64,000 bases of DNA from Candidatus Sulfotelmatobacter sp. (GCA_036500765.1 DASYBM010000016.1:620001-684000); one strand, 5' to 3'; shown: positions 27,301 through 35,307, counted from the stretch's first letter. The notes: generated by a model not told the origin, from the sequence alone. Numbers and translations are program-made.

Positions 27301-30251
27301 AGCAGGCGCGTGCGAAGGTCGATTCGGGGCTTTACGGTCTCTCTCGTTCGAGTGGATCGTTCCCTCAAGACGACGAGACGTTCGACAAAGCGATGATGGA
27401 CAGTGGCGTCAACTTCCGCCAACTGGTGGACCCCTGGGGACATCCTTATTACGTCAAGTACAGCGTCGAGTCGGAATACGGCGACGCGACCCGGATTACC
27501 TATCAGGCTGACGCAAGAATCCAAACGGGCACTCCCGTGACGCGAAAGCTCGCTTGGATTCGCATCATGAGTCCTGGTCCAGACGGCAAGGCGAACACTC
27601 TAGACGACTTTCCCGTTGCCAGCTTCTCCCGTGACATTGCCGAGCAGAGCGGCAAGGACCTGATCCCTCAATCCGTTACTTCTGAGCCGTTGAGCGGAAA
27701 CACCGGTGCCATGAACGGGGTTGTGACAGACGCGACTGGTGCCGTCATTGGCGGCGCTACCGTAGTCGCGACGCTGCGGCAGACCGGCCAGAAGTTCTCT
27801 GCGACCACTGGTGCGGACGGTGCGTACGTCATTCGCAACATTCCGCCTGGCACTTATGACATGAGTATTTCCGCTCCTGGATTTCGAGCGACCCAGATAC
27901 GCACCGTGCCAGTTCATTCAACGAGCATGACGGCTGTAAATGTCATGCTCAACGTTGGCTCGGTGTCTGAGACAGTAGAGGTTTCAGCGGCGGTCGCCAA
28001 CGTTGAGACAACGAGCGCATCCGTGGCGGTAAGCAAGTCTGCCGAAGGAACCAAGGTTCAGGTTCACGAAGAGACATTTACGCCGAGGCTGCGTGACTAC
28101 TTTCCCGAGACCCTGTTCTGGTCGCCTTCCGTAATTACCGATGCCAGCGGCCATGCCAAGTTGAAGTTCAAGCTCGCCGACAACATCACCACATGGAAGA
28201 TGACCGTGCTGGCTTCGACAAAGACGGGCGAGATCGGGGTAGCCGACAGCGAAATCCAAGCCTTCCAACCGTTCTTTCTTGAGCATGATCCGCCTAAGGT
28301 CCTCACCATCGGTGATGTCATCGACCTTCCGGTCGTAGTGCGAAATTACCTTCCGCAGGCACAGCAACTCAGCGTCGAACTGAAGCCGGCCAGTTGGTTC
28401 TCTTTGGAACAGCCTGGCAAACAAGAGATTTCAGTGGATGCTGGCGAATCCAGGACTGCCACATTCCCATTCCGTGCGATCGCCACAGTGAAGGCCGGCA
28501 AACAGCAGGTCTACGCTGCGAATCGCACTACCGGCGACGCTATCGAGAAGTCAGTTACCGTTCATCCCAATGGTTTGGAGCAAAGCTCAACTGTGGCCAG
28601 CATTCTCCGCGGTGACTCCACACTCTCGCTGAACATCGCGCCCGATGTTATTCCCGGAAGTGTGCGCTCCAGATTGAAAATCTATCCCAACCTGCTGGCT
28701 CAGGTCACGGAGAGCATCGAAGCCGGATTGGAGCGTCCCTACGGTTGCGGTGAGCAGACGTTGTCTTCGACATATCCGAGTGTGATGTTGTTGAAGTACT
28801 ACAAGGCCTCCGGTAGGACGAATGCTCCATTGCAGGCGAAGGCCAGCCGCTATGTGAGCCTCGGTTACCACCGTTTGCTCAACTATCGCGAGGCCGACGG
28901 CGGGTTCAGTTATTGGGGTCACGGCTCGCCGGATGCGGCACTCACTGCCTATGCCGTGCGGTTTCTATCGGATGTCTCAGAGTTCACCGATGTTGATCGC
29001 GAGATCATCCACCGTGCTGAGAAATGGCTCATTGGGCAGCAGGCGAAAGATGGCCACTGGCAACCACGGTACGGATACGATGACAGCGGGCTCACCGCGT
29101 ACATTGCCGTTACAGTGGCGCAATCGGAAAAGCGTGCCCAGGAACCACTGAAGAAGTCTCTCTACGAATCGGTTTCACGTGCACTCGCCTATTTGTCCGA
29201 TCCTCATCGTGATCTCAGTGAACCGTATGCCCTTGCAGAGTTCGCCATCGCGACTTATCAGTTCGGCGATAAACAACAATCGTCCGCCGCGGTTGCGAAA
29301 CTCGTCAAACTAGCTGCCCCAGAACACGGTGGGATGTACTGGGCTCTCGCGCACAACACTCCGTTTTACGGCTGGGGACATGCGGGCCGCGTCGAGAGTA
29401 CCGCGATGACCGTCTTATCGCTCGCGACCATCGATCCAACTCCTGACAACCGCAGGTTGGTTGACGCGGGCACGCTGTGGCTACTGCAACAGAAGGATCG
29501 TTACGGGGTCTGGTACTCGGGTCAGGCGACTGTCGATGTTCTATCTGCACTACTTAAAGGAATCGATACGAGCGCTCTTAGAAACCCCGACGCTAGACTC
29601 GCGGCTGCAGTCAATGGCAAGGCTGTGTCGCTCACTGGAGCGTGGTCTCCGACCTCAGACGCCCCAGCAATTATTGATATTTCGGAGATGATTCAGCCGG
29701 GCGATAACACGATAGTCGTCCAGAACGGAAGTACGCTTTCTTCCGCCAGTGTTCAGGTTGTCGCCGATTACTATGTCCCGTGGGCCGGAACCGCTGTCAC
29801 CGAGGCTACTCGTCCCGGCGATTCTGATGCCCTCCGTCTCGCGGTCAGATTCGATAAGACGGAAGCTCACGCTGGAGAGGAGGTTCGTTGTTCTATCGAC
29901 GCCGAGCGAATCGGAAGCCGTGGATGGGGCATGATGATTGCTGAAATTGGCCTACCACCTGGTGCCGACGTTGATCGCCGGGTGTTGGACGATGTAGTCA
30001 ACAACTCGGGATGGACTGTGTCGCATTATGATGTTCTGCCCGACCGTCTCGTACTTTATCTTTGGCCAAACGCCGGAGGCACCAAGCTCACCTTCGCGTT
30101 CCGTCCTCGATACGGGCTAAAAGCCCGAACTGCTCCCTCGATTCTGTATGACTACTACAACCCCGAGGCGCTGGTCGCCCTGCCACCAGCTGATTTCAAC
30201 GTTAAGCCGAGTCCACAGTCAGAACCGGGGAAGACCGTAGCAGCAGAATAG
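24309..30251 (+). CDS. Alpha-2-macroglobulin-family protein with thioester and GspG-like inserts
   Basis: 1980 aa, with a signal peptide (MRSAQYIRLLAILLLVGSAC). Macroglobulin beta domains follow, one starting near residue 240 (IIINTDKLLYQPGQ). In the mid-region, where a bait region would be expected, three DPWG motifs lie at residues 861, 951 and 1041, exactly 90 residues apart, with the type II secretion pseudopilin GspG signature (DPWGTPYRY...SAGPDKQSGTADDI). A carboxypeptidase-regulatory domain follows (~1133-1220, NGVVTDATGAVIGGATV). Next are the A2M core (LFWSPSVITDASG) and a helical thioester domain with GCGEQ (Cys1480, Gln1483). Known bacterial A2Ms trap proteases covalently. No PBP1C gene is nearby. 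Intact frame; island cargo. Confidence 0.9.
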   Translation: MRSAQYIRLLAILLLVGSACLFASSATIRISESEMSAVISETEISLAVPVLNESGSVVSGILYVELLDPKDAVVASSRTVNSELFQPGRNLINRNLPRPAVPTVSENDPVLWYRVRYRLQVNSKQVANGIVALGTISPEMFELRIAHADKAVPGQAYRVRVHAANPVTRKPVSGVEVRGKLDFDSADKSAAIAHSTNSSGDAVLLFRIPGSVTDGGSVNVEARKRDQTRKEDFDFDLDPRARIIINTDKLLYQPGQSLHARALVLSVDKHAIANEDAEFKLVDPDSNTVFSTTAKTNEFGIANIDWDLPDSTELGPYGLQVSLSNSDRYGSAQEMTNVRVSRYDLPNFTVAAKPDRSYYLPGQSASIEVSAKYLFGKDLTRGPVKLVREEQGHWDSTQHKWVVDEADHQSGELDHFGRATFTLDFAKLHEELAEETYRRFKDLNYAAYVTDPSTGKTEQRRFQVRLSHQQIHVYVSGMNVSGDRAAFYLSTYYPDGTPAECHVNVSEDRNRYSNYREERSSGIRDFLRTVKTNRYGVAKVSDLQLLTGGDDNSNQNTGYQLVFDVRDNSGHTVSYDEVFWSDSDRLIQVTTDKSLYQANDQMVVSVRASSTLSGHVIVDLSRDGAVLWSGRIGLHNHRGFTVVPYQPEFKGELILAAYSLETDSEERYEIPSGARAVLFPSPSTLTVKVKTDRTTYKPGEDVSAALNVSLPSGATSASALGVVVVDKAVEERIRTDQEFGEGHYGFWDWSWWYPPESVGGITFKDLDGLDLSKPLPDDMDLVAEMLLQGRGYYWVGLPEIEGYKYGYETRSLFSEKMRSELEPVRKVLLDEDVIGWKFATNTDELASVLRKGGLDPGSIVDPWGTPYRYNFGIDYRNRTLNVVSAGPDKQSGTADDIDVLTVSWPYFQPFGKIIDRVVKETYASSGAYIRDRDALSAAVLSRGLDLKTLRDPWGNPYQFTFQVSGSIYQIIVRSSGHNIPRDLYEPFAIWTSAIDYFEQARAKVDSGLYGLSRSSGSFPQDDETFDKAMMDSGVNFRQLVDPWGHPYYVKYSVESEYGDATRITYQADARIQTGTPVTRKLAWIRIMSPGPDGKANTLDDFPVASFSRDIAEQSGKDLIPQSVTSEPLSGNTGAMNGVVTDATGAVIGGATVVATLRQTGQKFSATTGADGAYVIRNIPPGTYDMSISAPGFRATQIRTVPVHSTSMTAVNVMLNVGSVSETVEVSAAVANVETTSASVAVSKSAEGTKVQVHEETFTPRLRDYFPETLFWSPSVITDASGHAKLKFKLADNITTWKMTVLASTKTGEIGVADSEIQAFQPFFLEHDPPKVLTIGDVIDLPVVVRNYLPQAQQLSVELKPASWFSLEQPGKQEISVDAGESRTATFPFRAIATVKAGKQQVYAANRTTGDAIEKSVTVHPNGLEQSSTVASILRGDSTLSLNIAPDVIPGSVRSRLKIYPNLLAQVTESIEAGLERPYGCGEQTLSSTYPSVMLLKYYKASGRTNAPLQAKASRYVSLGYHRLLNYREADGGFSYWGHGSPDAALTAYAVRFLSDVSEFTDVDREIIHRAEKWLIGQQAKDGHWQPRYGYDDSGLTAYIAVTVAQSEKRAQEPLKKSLYESVSRALAYLSDPHRDLSEPYALAEFAIATYQFGDKQQSSAAVAKLVKLAAPEHGGMYWALAHNTPFYGWGHAGRVESTAMTVLSLATIDPTPDNRRLVDAGTLWLLQQKDRYGVWYSGQATVDVLSALLKGIDTSALRNPDARLAAAVNGKAVSLTGAWSPTSDAPAIIDISEMIQPGDNTIVVQNGSTLSSASVQVVADYYVPWAGTAVTEATRPGDSDALRLAVRFDKTEAHAGEEVRCSIDAERIGSRGWGMMIAEIGLPPGADVDRRVLDDVVNNSGWTVSHYDVLPDRLVLYLWPNAGGTKLTFAFRPRYGLKARTAPSILYDYYNPEALVALPPADFNVKPSPQSEPGKTVAAE

Positions 30252-30276
30252 GAATCTCTCGCAGCCCGGAGTGCCC

Positions 30277-30816
30277 CTAGCCACCGGGTACGCTTCGTGC
30301 CTTTGCTTTCCCTGTCAGCAATGAACTAATTTCGTCATAGTGCCATGGTCGGAAGTCATGTGTGTCGACGCCGACATCCAGTGACAGCGAAGTGGGCGAT
30401 TCTGGCAATCGCCCATGGGAGTGTCCATAAAGATGCCAAGAGCCGTGATGGGAACCGTTCCATACGCGCATGGCATAGTGGCAGAGCACGATGGGTTGGC
30501 CATGTATGGAGATTTCTGCGAGGTTGTTGAGCCAAGAAAAATCCTCGCTCAACTTGCGAGCTTCTTTGTCGTGATTGCCGGGCACCGCAAAAATCTTCTT
30601 GCAGCGAATCTTCCTCCGGTGCTCCAGAACGAGTGACTTGCTTCCAATGCAGAAATCTCCGAGGAAATAGAGAACGTCGCTCGCCTTTACCGATGCATTC
30701 AATCGCTCAATGATTGCCTCGTCCATCTCCGCGACGTTTGCGAACGGACGATTGCAGTAACGGATGATGTTGCGGTGTCCAAAATGAAAATCTGCTGTGA
30801 ACCATGTGTCCGGCAT
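30277..30816 (-). CDS. Calcineurin-like metallophosphoesterase
   Basis: 179 aa, cytoplasmic. All five metal-binding motifs are present: DFHFGH (residues 9-14), GDFC, GNHD, CHYAMRVW and GHSHG. Small single-domain members of this type hydrolyse phosphodiesters or nucleotides, but the substrate is unknown. Convergent with the macroglobulin gene (25 bp apart) and 36 bp downstream of the tra-like operon on the same strand, so possibly read through from it. Confidence 0.88.
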   Translation of the reverse strand: MPDTWFTADFHFGHRNIIRYCNRPFANVAEMDEAIIERLNASVKASDVLYFLGDFCIGSKSLVLEHRRKIRCKKIFAVPGNHDKEARKLSEDFSWLNNLAEISIHGQPIVLCHYAMRVWNGSHHGSWHLYGHSHGRLPESPTSLSLDVGVDTHDFRPWHYDEISSLLTGKAKARSVPGG

Positions 30817-30852
30817 AGATCCCTTGAACTCTGTGGCGATGCAATCGTGCCC

Positions 30853-31668
30853 TCAATGGCGCTTTGTCCGCTCGCGCTGAGCGGCTTGAGATGCGTCGTC
30901 GGGAGCGCTCAGCCGCTGTTGCGACTGATCTGCGTTCCCGGTCTCGGGCGCGGGTTGCCTCCAGTTGGCAAACCACGTCCCTAAGGCGAAACCCAAGGCT
31001 ACGGCAGCACTGGTAACGACAGGCAGCCAAATCGCCCACACCTGTTTTTCCAGCCTAACAAGGAAATCGTCCATCTGTTGTGCTCTAGTAGCCATGCTCC
31101 GCAGAAGCGAGTCGTTGGCGCTCCTGGTTCTGGCAATCACCCCAACGTCAGGGTGGGCTACCTCTCGCAGCACGTTCAGCAATTGCTTTTGAACGGAGTT
31201 CATCTCAGTACAGGACTGGCCAAGAGCGCTGGCAGTATCCGGCAGACCGGACTGCTGGAAGCACTGTCGCAGGCTCTCACCCAGCAACTTCGCAATTCGT
31301 GGCGGGTCTAACCCTGTTTCCAATTCCTTCGGCAATTGAGCGAGGCGCGATTCGAGTCGTGATGCGTACTCTTCCATCCGCTTCTCGACTGTACCGGCTT
31401 GCGACGCCGAGGCTTCCAGAATCTTTCGCAGCTGCTTGCGTTCTGCGGCGATTTCCGCGGGCGTTTCTCGCGTAAGCAGTGCGAGAATGCCCATTGCTTC
31501 CAGTATCCTGAGCATCTCATCGTTTGGACTGAGTGTGCGCGTGTGCGCGATGACCCTGTAGTATTCGGCCTGTCGTTCAGCGGGCACCAGTCCTGCCAGT
31601 TCATCGAACAGCGTCTGGCCTTCGGGTTCGGTACCCGCCAAACTCAGGACCTGCTGATCCGTGTTCAT
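30853..31668 (-). CDS. TraM-like coiled-coil protein with one C-terminal membrane segment
   Basis: 271 aa. The N-terminal part (YYRVIAHTRTLSPNDEMLRI, LEAMGILALLTRETPAEIAA) resembles proteins encoded after a ParA-like gene in IncP-type and ICE transfer regions. A coiled coil follows (~95-190) and one transmembrane helix near residues 215-235 (WLPVVTSAAVALGFALGTW), with a charged tail. Its ATG overlaps the stop of the ParA-like gene by 4 bp. The exact function is unknown; the TraM label is inference from order and size. Confidence 0.6.
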   Translation of the reverse strand: MNTDQQVLSLAGTEPEGQTLFDELAGLVPAERQAEYYRVIAHTRTLSPNDEMLRILEAMGILALLTRETPAEIAAERKQLRKILEASASQAGTVEKRMEEYASRLESRLAQLPKELETGLDPPRIAKLLGESLRQCFQQSGLPDTASALGQSCTEMNSVQKQLLNVLREVAHPDVGVIARTRSANDSLLRSMATRAQQMDDFLVRLEKQVWAIWLPVVTSAAVALGFALGTWFANWRQPAPETGNADQSQQRLSAPDDASQAAQRERTKRH

Positions 31669-32396
31669 GGCAGGAACACCTCCTTCGCCCGGTCGAATTC
31701 GGAAAAGAGACGCCGCCGATAGCTTTCGGCGCGCATCACGATCGACGCACGCTTTAGTTCGTGGACCGAGTTCTGCCTCGTGGCTACCTGTCCGAGTCGT
31801 ACGCCGTGCTGCCGCGCCGGATTTTCCAACTCGGCCAAGCGAAATTCCACACGGATTACCATCGGTGAGAGAGCTTCTCGGAAACGGAGCGCTTGCTCAG
31901 CCGAGTCCCAATAGCTGAAGTCCGCTTGGGGACTCGTTGCATTCTGGACGACAAGATACTGGGCGCGATCCTGCAGACGATTTGCCCAGGCGAGGACGCT
32001 TTCAACACTCGCCGGATCTGGCGTGATAACGCCTACGGCAGTAAAGCGCGCACCTGTGGCAGAAACGTCTTCATACATGGCGTCGAACCAGTCGCTCGCC
32101 ACTTGCCCCGAACCGGCTCCCATGTCGGCGAGGATGATCGCCGCGCCGGATTCGAGATGATCCACGAACGCGTCGAGGCCGGCTGGCGTGTGAATATTCA
32201 CCTTAGCTACTGACCCGTTGAAGAAATGTTTGAGCGATCCCCGTGCCTTGTTTTCCGTATCGAGGTCGAGCAGCGTGAACGAAATCTCATTGGCTTCGAA
32301 CCACTCAGCCAGGGTGACCATCAGGCCAGTCTTGCCAACTCCGCCTTTGCCGCCCATGGTAAAAACGACTCGTTTCTTCTTTGGTTGGGTGTTCAT
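31665..32396 (-). CDS. ParA/MinD-family ATPase, TraL-like
   Basis: 243 aa. Deviant Walker A GGKGGVGKTGLMV at residues 16-28, switch/Walker B ILADMGAGSG. The size and the KxxxFxxGGKGGVGKT start match the ParA-like ATPases of TraL/MobD type found in conjugation and mobilisation operons, rather than chromosome-partition ParA. Start and stop overlap both neighbours by 4 bp (ATGA), so the three genes form one translationally coupled operon on the minus strand. Confidence 0.75.
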   Translation of the reverse strand: MNTQPKKKRVVFTMGGKGGVGKTGLMVTLAEWFEANEISFTLLDLDTENKARGSLKHFFNGSVAKVNIHTPAGLDAFVDHLESGAAIILADMGAGSGQVASDWFDAMYEDVSATGARFTAVGVITPDPASVESVLAWANRLQDRAQYLVVQNATSPQADFSYWDSAEQALRFREALSPMVIRVEFRLAELENPARQHGVRLGQVATRQNSVHELKRASIVMRAESYRRRLFSEFDRAKEVFLP

Positions 32397-32791
32397 CGCG
32401 ATCCTCCTTGGCCGATGAGTTTCAACGGCTCGCTCTCTTCGAAGTGAAAGTGCTTGGATTTTGCCTTGTGCTCGACTGGCTTTGCTTTAAGCGCCGCAAT
32501 TCGGGAGGCAACGTCTTCGGGATTCATGCGGGCGGTCACGGACGATTGCGGTTCGAGCGGTGGCAGTTCGTACTGCACCTGCTTTCGGTGTTTTGCGCGA
32601 ACCTTGATGAACGAGTGAATCGTGCTGACTGCTACGTCAAGGCCGACGCGTTCGCGGAGAATGCGCACGATATCGCGATAGGTGCAGCCCTTGCGTCGCA
32701 GTTGGCGAATCAGTTCGCGGTGGGTTTCGAGTTTGGAGCGAGGCGGTTTCTGCGGGATCGCTTCCAGCAGAGAAAGAAGTGTAGGGTCCAT
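32393..32791 (-). CDS. TraK-like small basic HTH protein
   Basis: 132 aa from the ATG at 32791, preceded by AAGGAG 10 bases upstream; a GTG at 32812 in frame sits on that site and is rejected. It has a helix-turn-helix (HRELIRQLRRKGCTYRDIVR then VSTIHSFIKVRAKHRKQV) and a basic C-terminus. Position, size and DNA-binding character match the oriT-binding TraK of IncP TraK-TraL-TraM. First gene of the operon, 133 bp from the island end (attR). The assignment is inferred. Confidence 0.6.
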   Translation of the reverse strand: MDPTLLSLLEAIPQKPPRSKLETHRELIRQLRRKGCTYRDIVRILRERVGLDVAVSTIHSFIKVRAKHRKQVQYELPPLEPQSSVTARMNPEDVASRIAALKAKPVEHKAKSKHFHFEESEPLKLIGQGGSR

Positions 32792-32923
32792 GATTTTCAG
32801 GCTCCTTGGCACCTGGCCATCACAGTCCGTTAACAGTCCGATAACCCGTCTCTACAGTCCGATAAGTGCCCTAGAGCGCTATCCGTACCGTTTAATTTCA
32901 ATCAGTTAAGAACTCTAGGACGA

Positions 32924-32968
32924 CTTTCACGGCGGTAACACGGGTTCAAATCCCGTCGGGGACGCCAA
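32924..32968. repeat. Attachment site between islands A and B (45-bp repeat, copy 2)
   Basis: Identical over 45 bp to tRNA-Glu positions 16579-16623. There is no acceptor 5' half or D arm, so it is not a tRNA gene. It marks the right end of island A and the left end of island B. Bases after the repeat (ATCAACAATTTGC) still resemble those after copy 1 (CTCAACAACTTGC). Confidence 0.92.
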
Positions 32969-33065
32969 CCTGATCAACAATTTGCGGAATTGCCGGTTTT
33001 GGCGCACTACGGGTTACGCTACGGTTTAGCTGCTGAATCACTCCACGATGAGCGTTGCGCTTCCT
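32946..33065 (-). pseudogene. Integrase 3' remnant of island B
   Basis: The last ~40 codons read RKRNAHRGVIQQL ... IVDQVGVPDGI. This aligns with the island A integrase tail (TKRDAQSRVVSLL ... VVEKFGVPDGI) and ends at the same TGA in the tRNA-derived repeat. Everything upstream is missing: the next recognisable sequence is an unrelated gene fragment at 33088. Island B therefore had its own integrase and lost it. Confidence 0.65.
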
Positions 33066-33087
33066 TCCGACATTGCGCGGAGAGCAC

Positions 33088-33171
33088 ATGCGTATCGGCG
33101 TTTTTGGCTCAGGACTCATGGGCAGCAAGCTCGGTACCCTGTTTGCGAGAGCTAGCCATGAAGTGATCTTC
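33088..33171 (+). pseudogene. N-terminal fragment of an F420-dependent NADP reductase-like protein
   Basis: Only 28 codons of a Rossmann start remain (MRIGVFGSGLMGSKLGTLFA then RASHEVIF), with the GxGxxG dinucleotide-binding loop. The frame then runs into sequence antisense to the MBL gene with no family similarity. A truncated leftover next to the deleted integrase. Confidence 0.6.
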
Positions 33172-33227
33172 AGGTTCGCGCCTCTTTCCGCAGCGGTCCT
33201 CCTATGCGAGAGCGCTCTGAATCTTGC

Positions 33228-34079
33228 TCACGTCCCCGGCTTTGACGCCTTCGCCGAAAGCCACAAGACGGCCGGGTTCACACGTTCGGGATAAATCGTA
33301 AGCATCTCATCGTAGAGTTCGAGCGCGGTCTTGGTGTGGGAAGCAATGTTGTCGAAATCGCGAATGTATTTTCGCGTCGCTTCGATGTTGTTTGGCGTAT
33401 CAGGCGCGTCCGGCCTCTTGTGTCCCGCTATGGCGGCTACCGGCCTGAGTGACTCAATCGTATCGAGGGCTGCGATCCACTCTTTACGGCCTTCGGCGTC
33501 CGATTCGCCCAAGTGGAGATGGACATCGTTGTAGAGCGCATCGCCGCAAACGGCCAGCCCAATCGAAGGGACGTGAAGGCATGTCGTGCTGTCGGTATCG
33601 GTATGCCCGAGAGAGACACTGACAAGCTGTTCTCCTTCCAGTTCGAGAACCCCGCCCTTGAGTTCGTCTGCGATCACAAGGGTTGAATCTAGTTGCCCCG
33701 GAAACCGCGGTTGCCAATATGATTCAACTACCGCAGCCGATGCCTGCTTTCGCATGACATCAATGACTTCTTTCCTCGCGACGAACCTAGCCCCTGCAAA
33801 TGCTTTCTGAATTGTGTGTACTCCAAAGAAGTGATCGCCGTGGCCGTGGGTTGCGTAGATTGCCGTCAAATTCTTGCCGCTGGCCACGATCCAATCGACA
33901 AGTTTCTGGTTTTGATCGACCGTGATTGCCGTGTCCACCAGAACTGCATCGCGCTCGCCGGAAATGAGCGTTGAAGAGATAGGCGACCACTTCATCTCCG
34001 TCGTCCTGGGCGCAAGGTTATCCGTGACTACCGGAATTTGGACACTGACAAAAACTTCCCACCGCAGTCGATTCGTCAT
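33228..34079 (-). CDS. MBL-fold metallo-hydrolase
   Basis: 283 aa, cytoplasmic. The metal-binding motif THGHGDHFFG (residues ~78-87) and the downstream GHTDTDST and GDALYND strings fit the metallo-beta-lactamase superfamily. The start ATG at 34079 has an AGGAGG site. Members near hydrolases and CoA enzymes often act on esters or lactones; the substrate is unknown. It lies 9 bp downstream of an enoyl-CoA hydratase on the same strand, so the two are co-transcribed. Confidence 0.85.
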   Translation of the reverse strand: MTNRLRWEVFVSVQIPVVTDNLAPRTTEMKWSPISSTLISGERDAVLVDTAITVDQNQKLVDWIVASGKNLTAIYATHGHGDHFFGVHTIQKAFAGARFVARKEVIDVMRKQASAAVVESYWQPRFPGQLDSTLVIADELKGGVLELEGEQLVSVSLGHTDTDSTTCLHVPSIGLAVCGDALYNDVHLHLGESDAEGRKEWIAALDTIESLRPVAAIAGHKRPDAPDTPNNIEATRKYIRDFDNIASHTKTALELYDEMLTIYPERVNPAVLWLSAKASKPGT

Positions 34080-34088
34080 CACTCCTCC

Positions 34089-34931
34089 TCAATGTTTCGG
34101 CGCGCCGAGAGTACCAAGCATCTCAGGCCAATCCTTCTCGAATTCGGCGTCGCTTTGCAGTCCGCGCTCCAACACGGCTCCTACACGCCTCTGGGCCGCG
34201 GGCCAGCCGAGTGCTGTCCCAAATGATGTGAAGGCGGCCAGGAGTCGATCGAACGACGGCAAGGAGACCTCATTGACGAGACGTTTTGCCGCTGCGAGAG
34301 CGGGCCGATCGAAGGAGCCGATCCGGCGCGCAAGGCCATCGACGAAGCCGTCCAGCTCGGCGTCCGGCAATGATCGGTTCACATAGCCATATCGTTCCGC
34401 TATCTCGCCGTCAAAGTCGTTGGCACCCAGGACGATTTCAAGCGCCCGCCCACGTCCCACCAGATGGGGAAGGCGTTCTGTTCCGCCGCCACCAGGATGC
34501 AGCCCGACTCCGAGTTCGGGGTGGCCGAGTTTCAGGTTCTCGCGCGAGGCGAAGCGCATATCGCATGCAAGAACGAACTCGCTGCTGACGCCACGCACGC
34601 AACCCCTGATCTTGGCGAGACTGACGACCGGCACTTTCGTGAGGCGTACGAACGTGTCCATCAAGATAGGCAAGCCGGAGGGCCCGATCCCCGTCATGAC
34701 ATTGCCAAGGTTGCCGGTCAGATCGAAATGCGACAGATAAAAGTCGGGAAGCGCGCTCTCGAATACAACCACCCGCAGCGTCTCGCTCGTCTCCATTCGG
34801 ACAAGAAGGAACTGGAGTGCCCGGAAGACATCCCCATCGACGACATTGAAGGGCGGATAATCGAACACCGCTCTCCAATAGCCGGGCGTTTCCTCGATCA
34901 CGCGTATCGGCGTCGTATTGGACTTGGCCAT
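34089..34931 (-). CDS. Enoyl-CoA hydratase/isomerase family protein
   Basis: 280 aa crotonase fold. The oxyanion-hole strings are modified from the consensus: DFYLSHFDLTG, and KIRGCVRGVSSEFVLACDMR (usual: G.a.GgG.elalacD). The two catalytic Glu positions read GHPELGVGLHPGGGGTERLP. Probably hydrates or isomerises an acyl-CoA, but related crotonases have diverse reactions. An AAAGGAGG site precedes the ATG. A remnant of a related gene lies immediately upstream (34945). Confidence 0.85.
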   Translation of the reverse strand: MAKSNTTPIRVIEETPGYWRAVFDYPPFNVVDGDVFRALQFLLVRMETSETLRVVVFESALPDFYLSHFDLTGNLGNVMTGIGPSGLPILMDTFVRLTKVPVVSLAKIRGCVRGVSSEFVLACDMRFASRENLKLGHPELGVGLHPGGGGTERLPHLVGRGRALEIVLGANDFDGEIAERYGYVNRSLPDAELDGFVDGLARRIGSFDRPALAAAKRLVNEVSLPSFDRLLAAFTSFGTALGWPAAQRRVGAVLERGLQSDAEFEKDWPEMLGTLGAPKH

Positions 34932-34944
34932 TTTTCATCCTCCT

Positions 34945-35118
34945 TTAAGCTTCGAGCGAGCGGGACGGGTCTGTGATCTTCTTTGCTTCGTAAGAGCGCA
35001 TGCGCGCTAGCGCATCGTCGGAGATGCACAATCTCATGAAGAGATTTCGCTCAAGCGCAAGGCCTTCGGCGAGAGGGGTATCGATCGCAGTGCGGACGAG
35101 ACGATTGCCCACCTGTCA
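34945..35118 (-). pseudogene. C-terminal fragment of a crotonase-family gene
   Basis: On the minus strand a frame reads RLVRTAIDTPLAEGLALERN, then LFMRLCISDDALARMRSYEA and KKITDPSRSLEA before TAA at 34945. This is the typical C-terminal helix region of an enoyl-CoA hydratase. A TGA blocks the frame near 35120 and no N-terminal part is present. It is 14 bp upstream of the intact crotonase gene, so it is the tail of a former neighbour. Confidence 0.6.
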
Positions 35119-35249
35119 CGAATGCTGCCTCCATGGTTGCGAAGCGACTCCAGCGCTGTATGCCCCCGTGCGCCTGAAGAACGTTCTGAAGTAAATCTGA
35201 TGACATATCGTTTTGAGCTCTCTTTCAGGCGTGCGGTGGCCTCAATCCT

Positions 35250-35307
35250 GTAACCGTTCAGCCGGACTCGATGTTCTCAAGTGACAGCAACCTACCTGAA
35301 CGGTTAC
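35250..35307. repeat. Perfect 12-bp inverted repeat with 34-nt loop
   Basis: GTAACCGTTCAG (35250-35261) and CTGAACGGTTAC (35296-35307) pair perfectly. Located 39 bp beyond the stop of the minus-strand hydrolase, in a region (35119-35345) with no gene. It could be a terminator stem, an operator, or a transposon-end remnant. Confidence 0.5.

Noticed and set aside
32924..32968. Possible second tRNA-Glu gene
   Set aside because: Only the 3' part (anticodon loop to CCA) is present. There is no D arm or 5' acceptor strand, so it is an att repeat. The same holds for 41138-41182.
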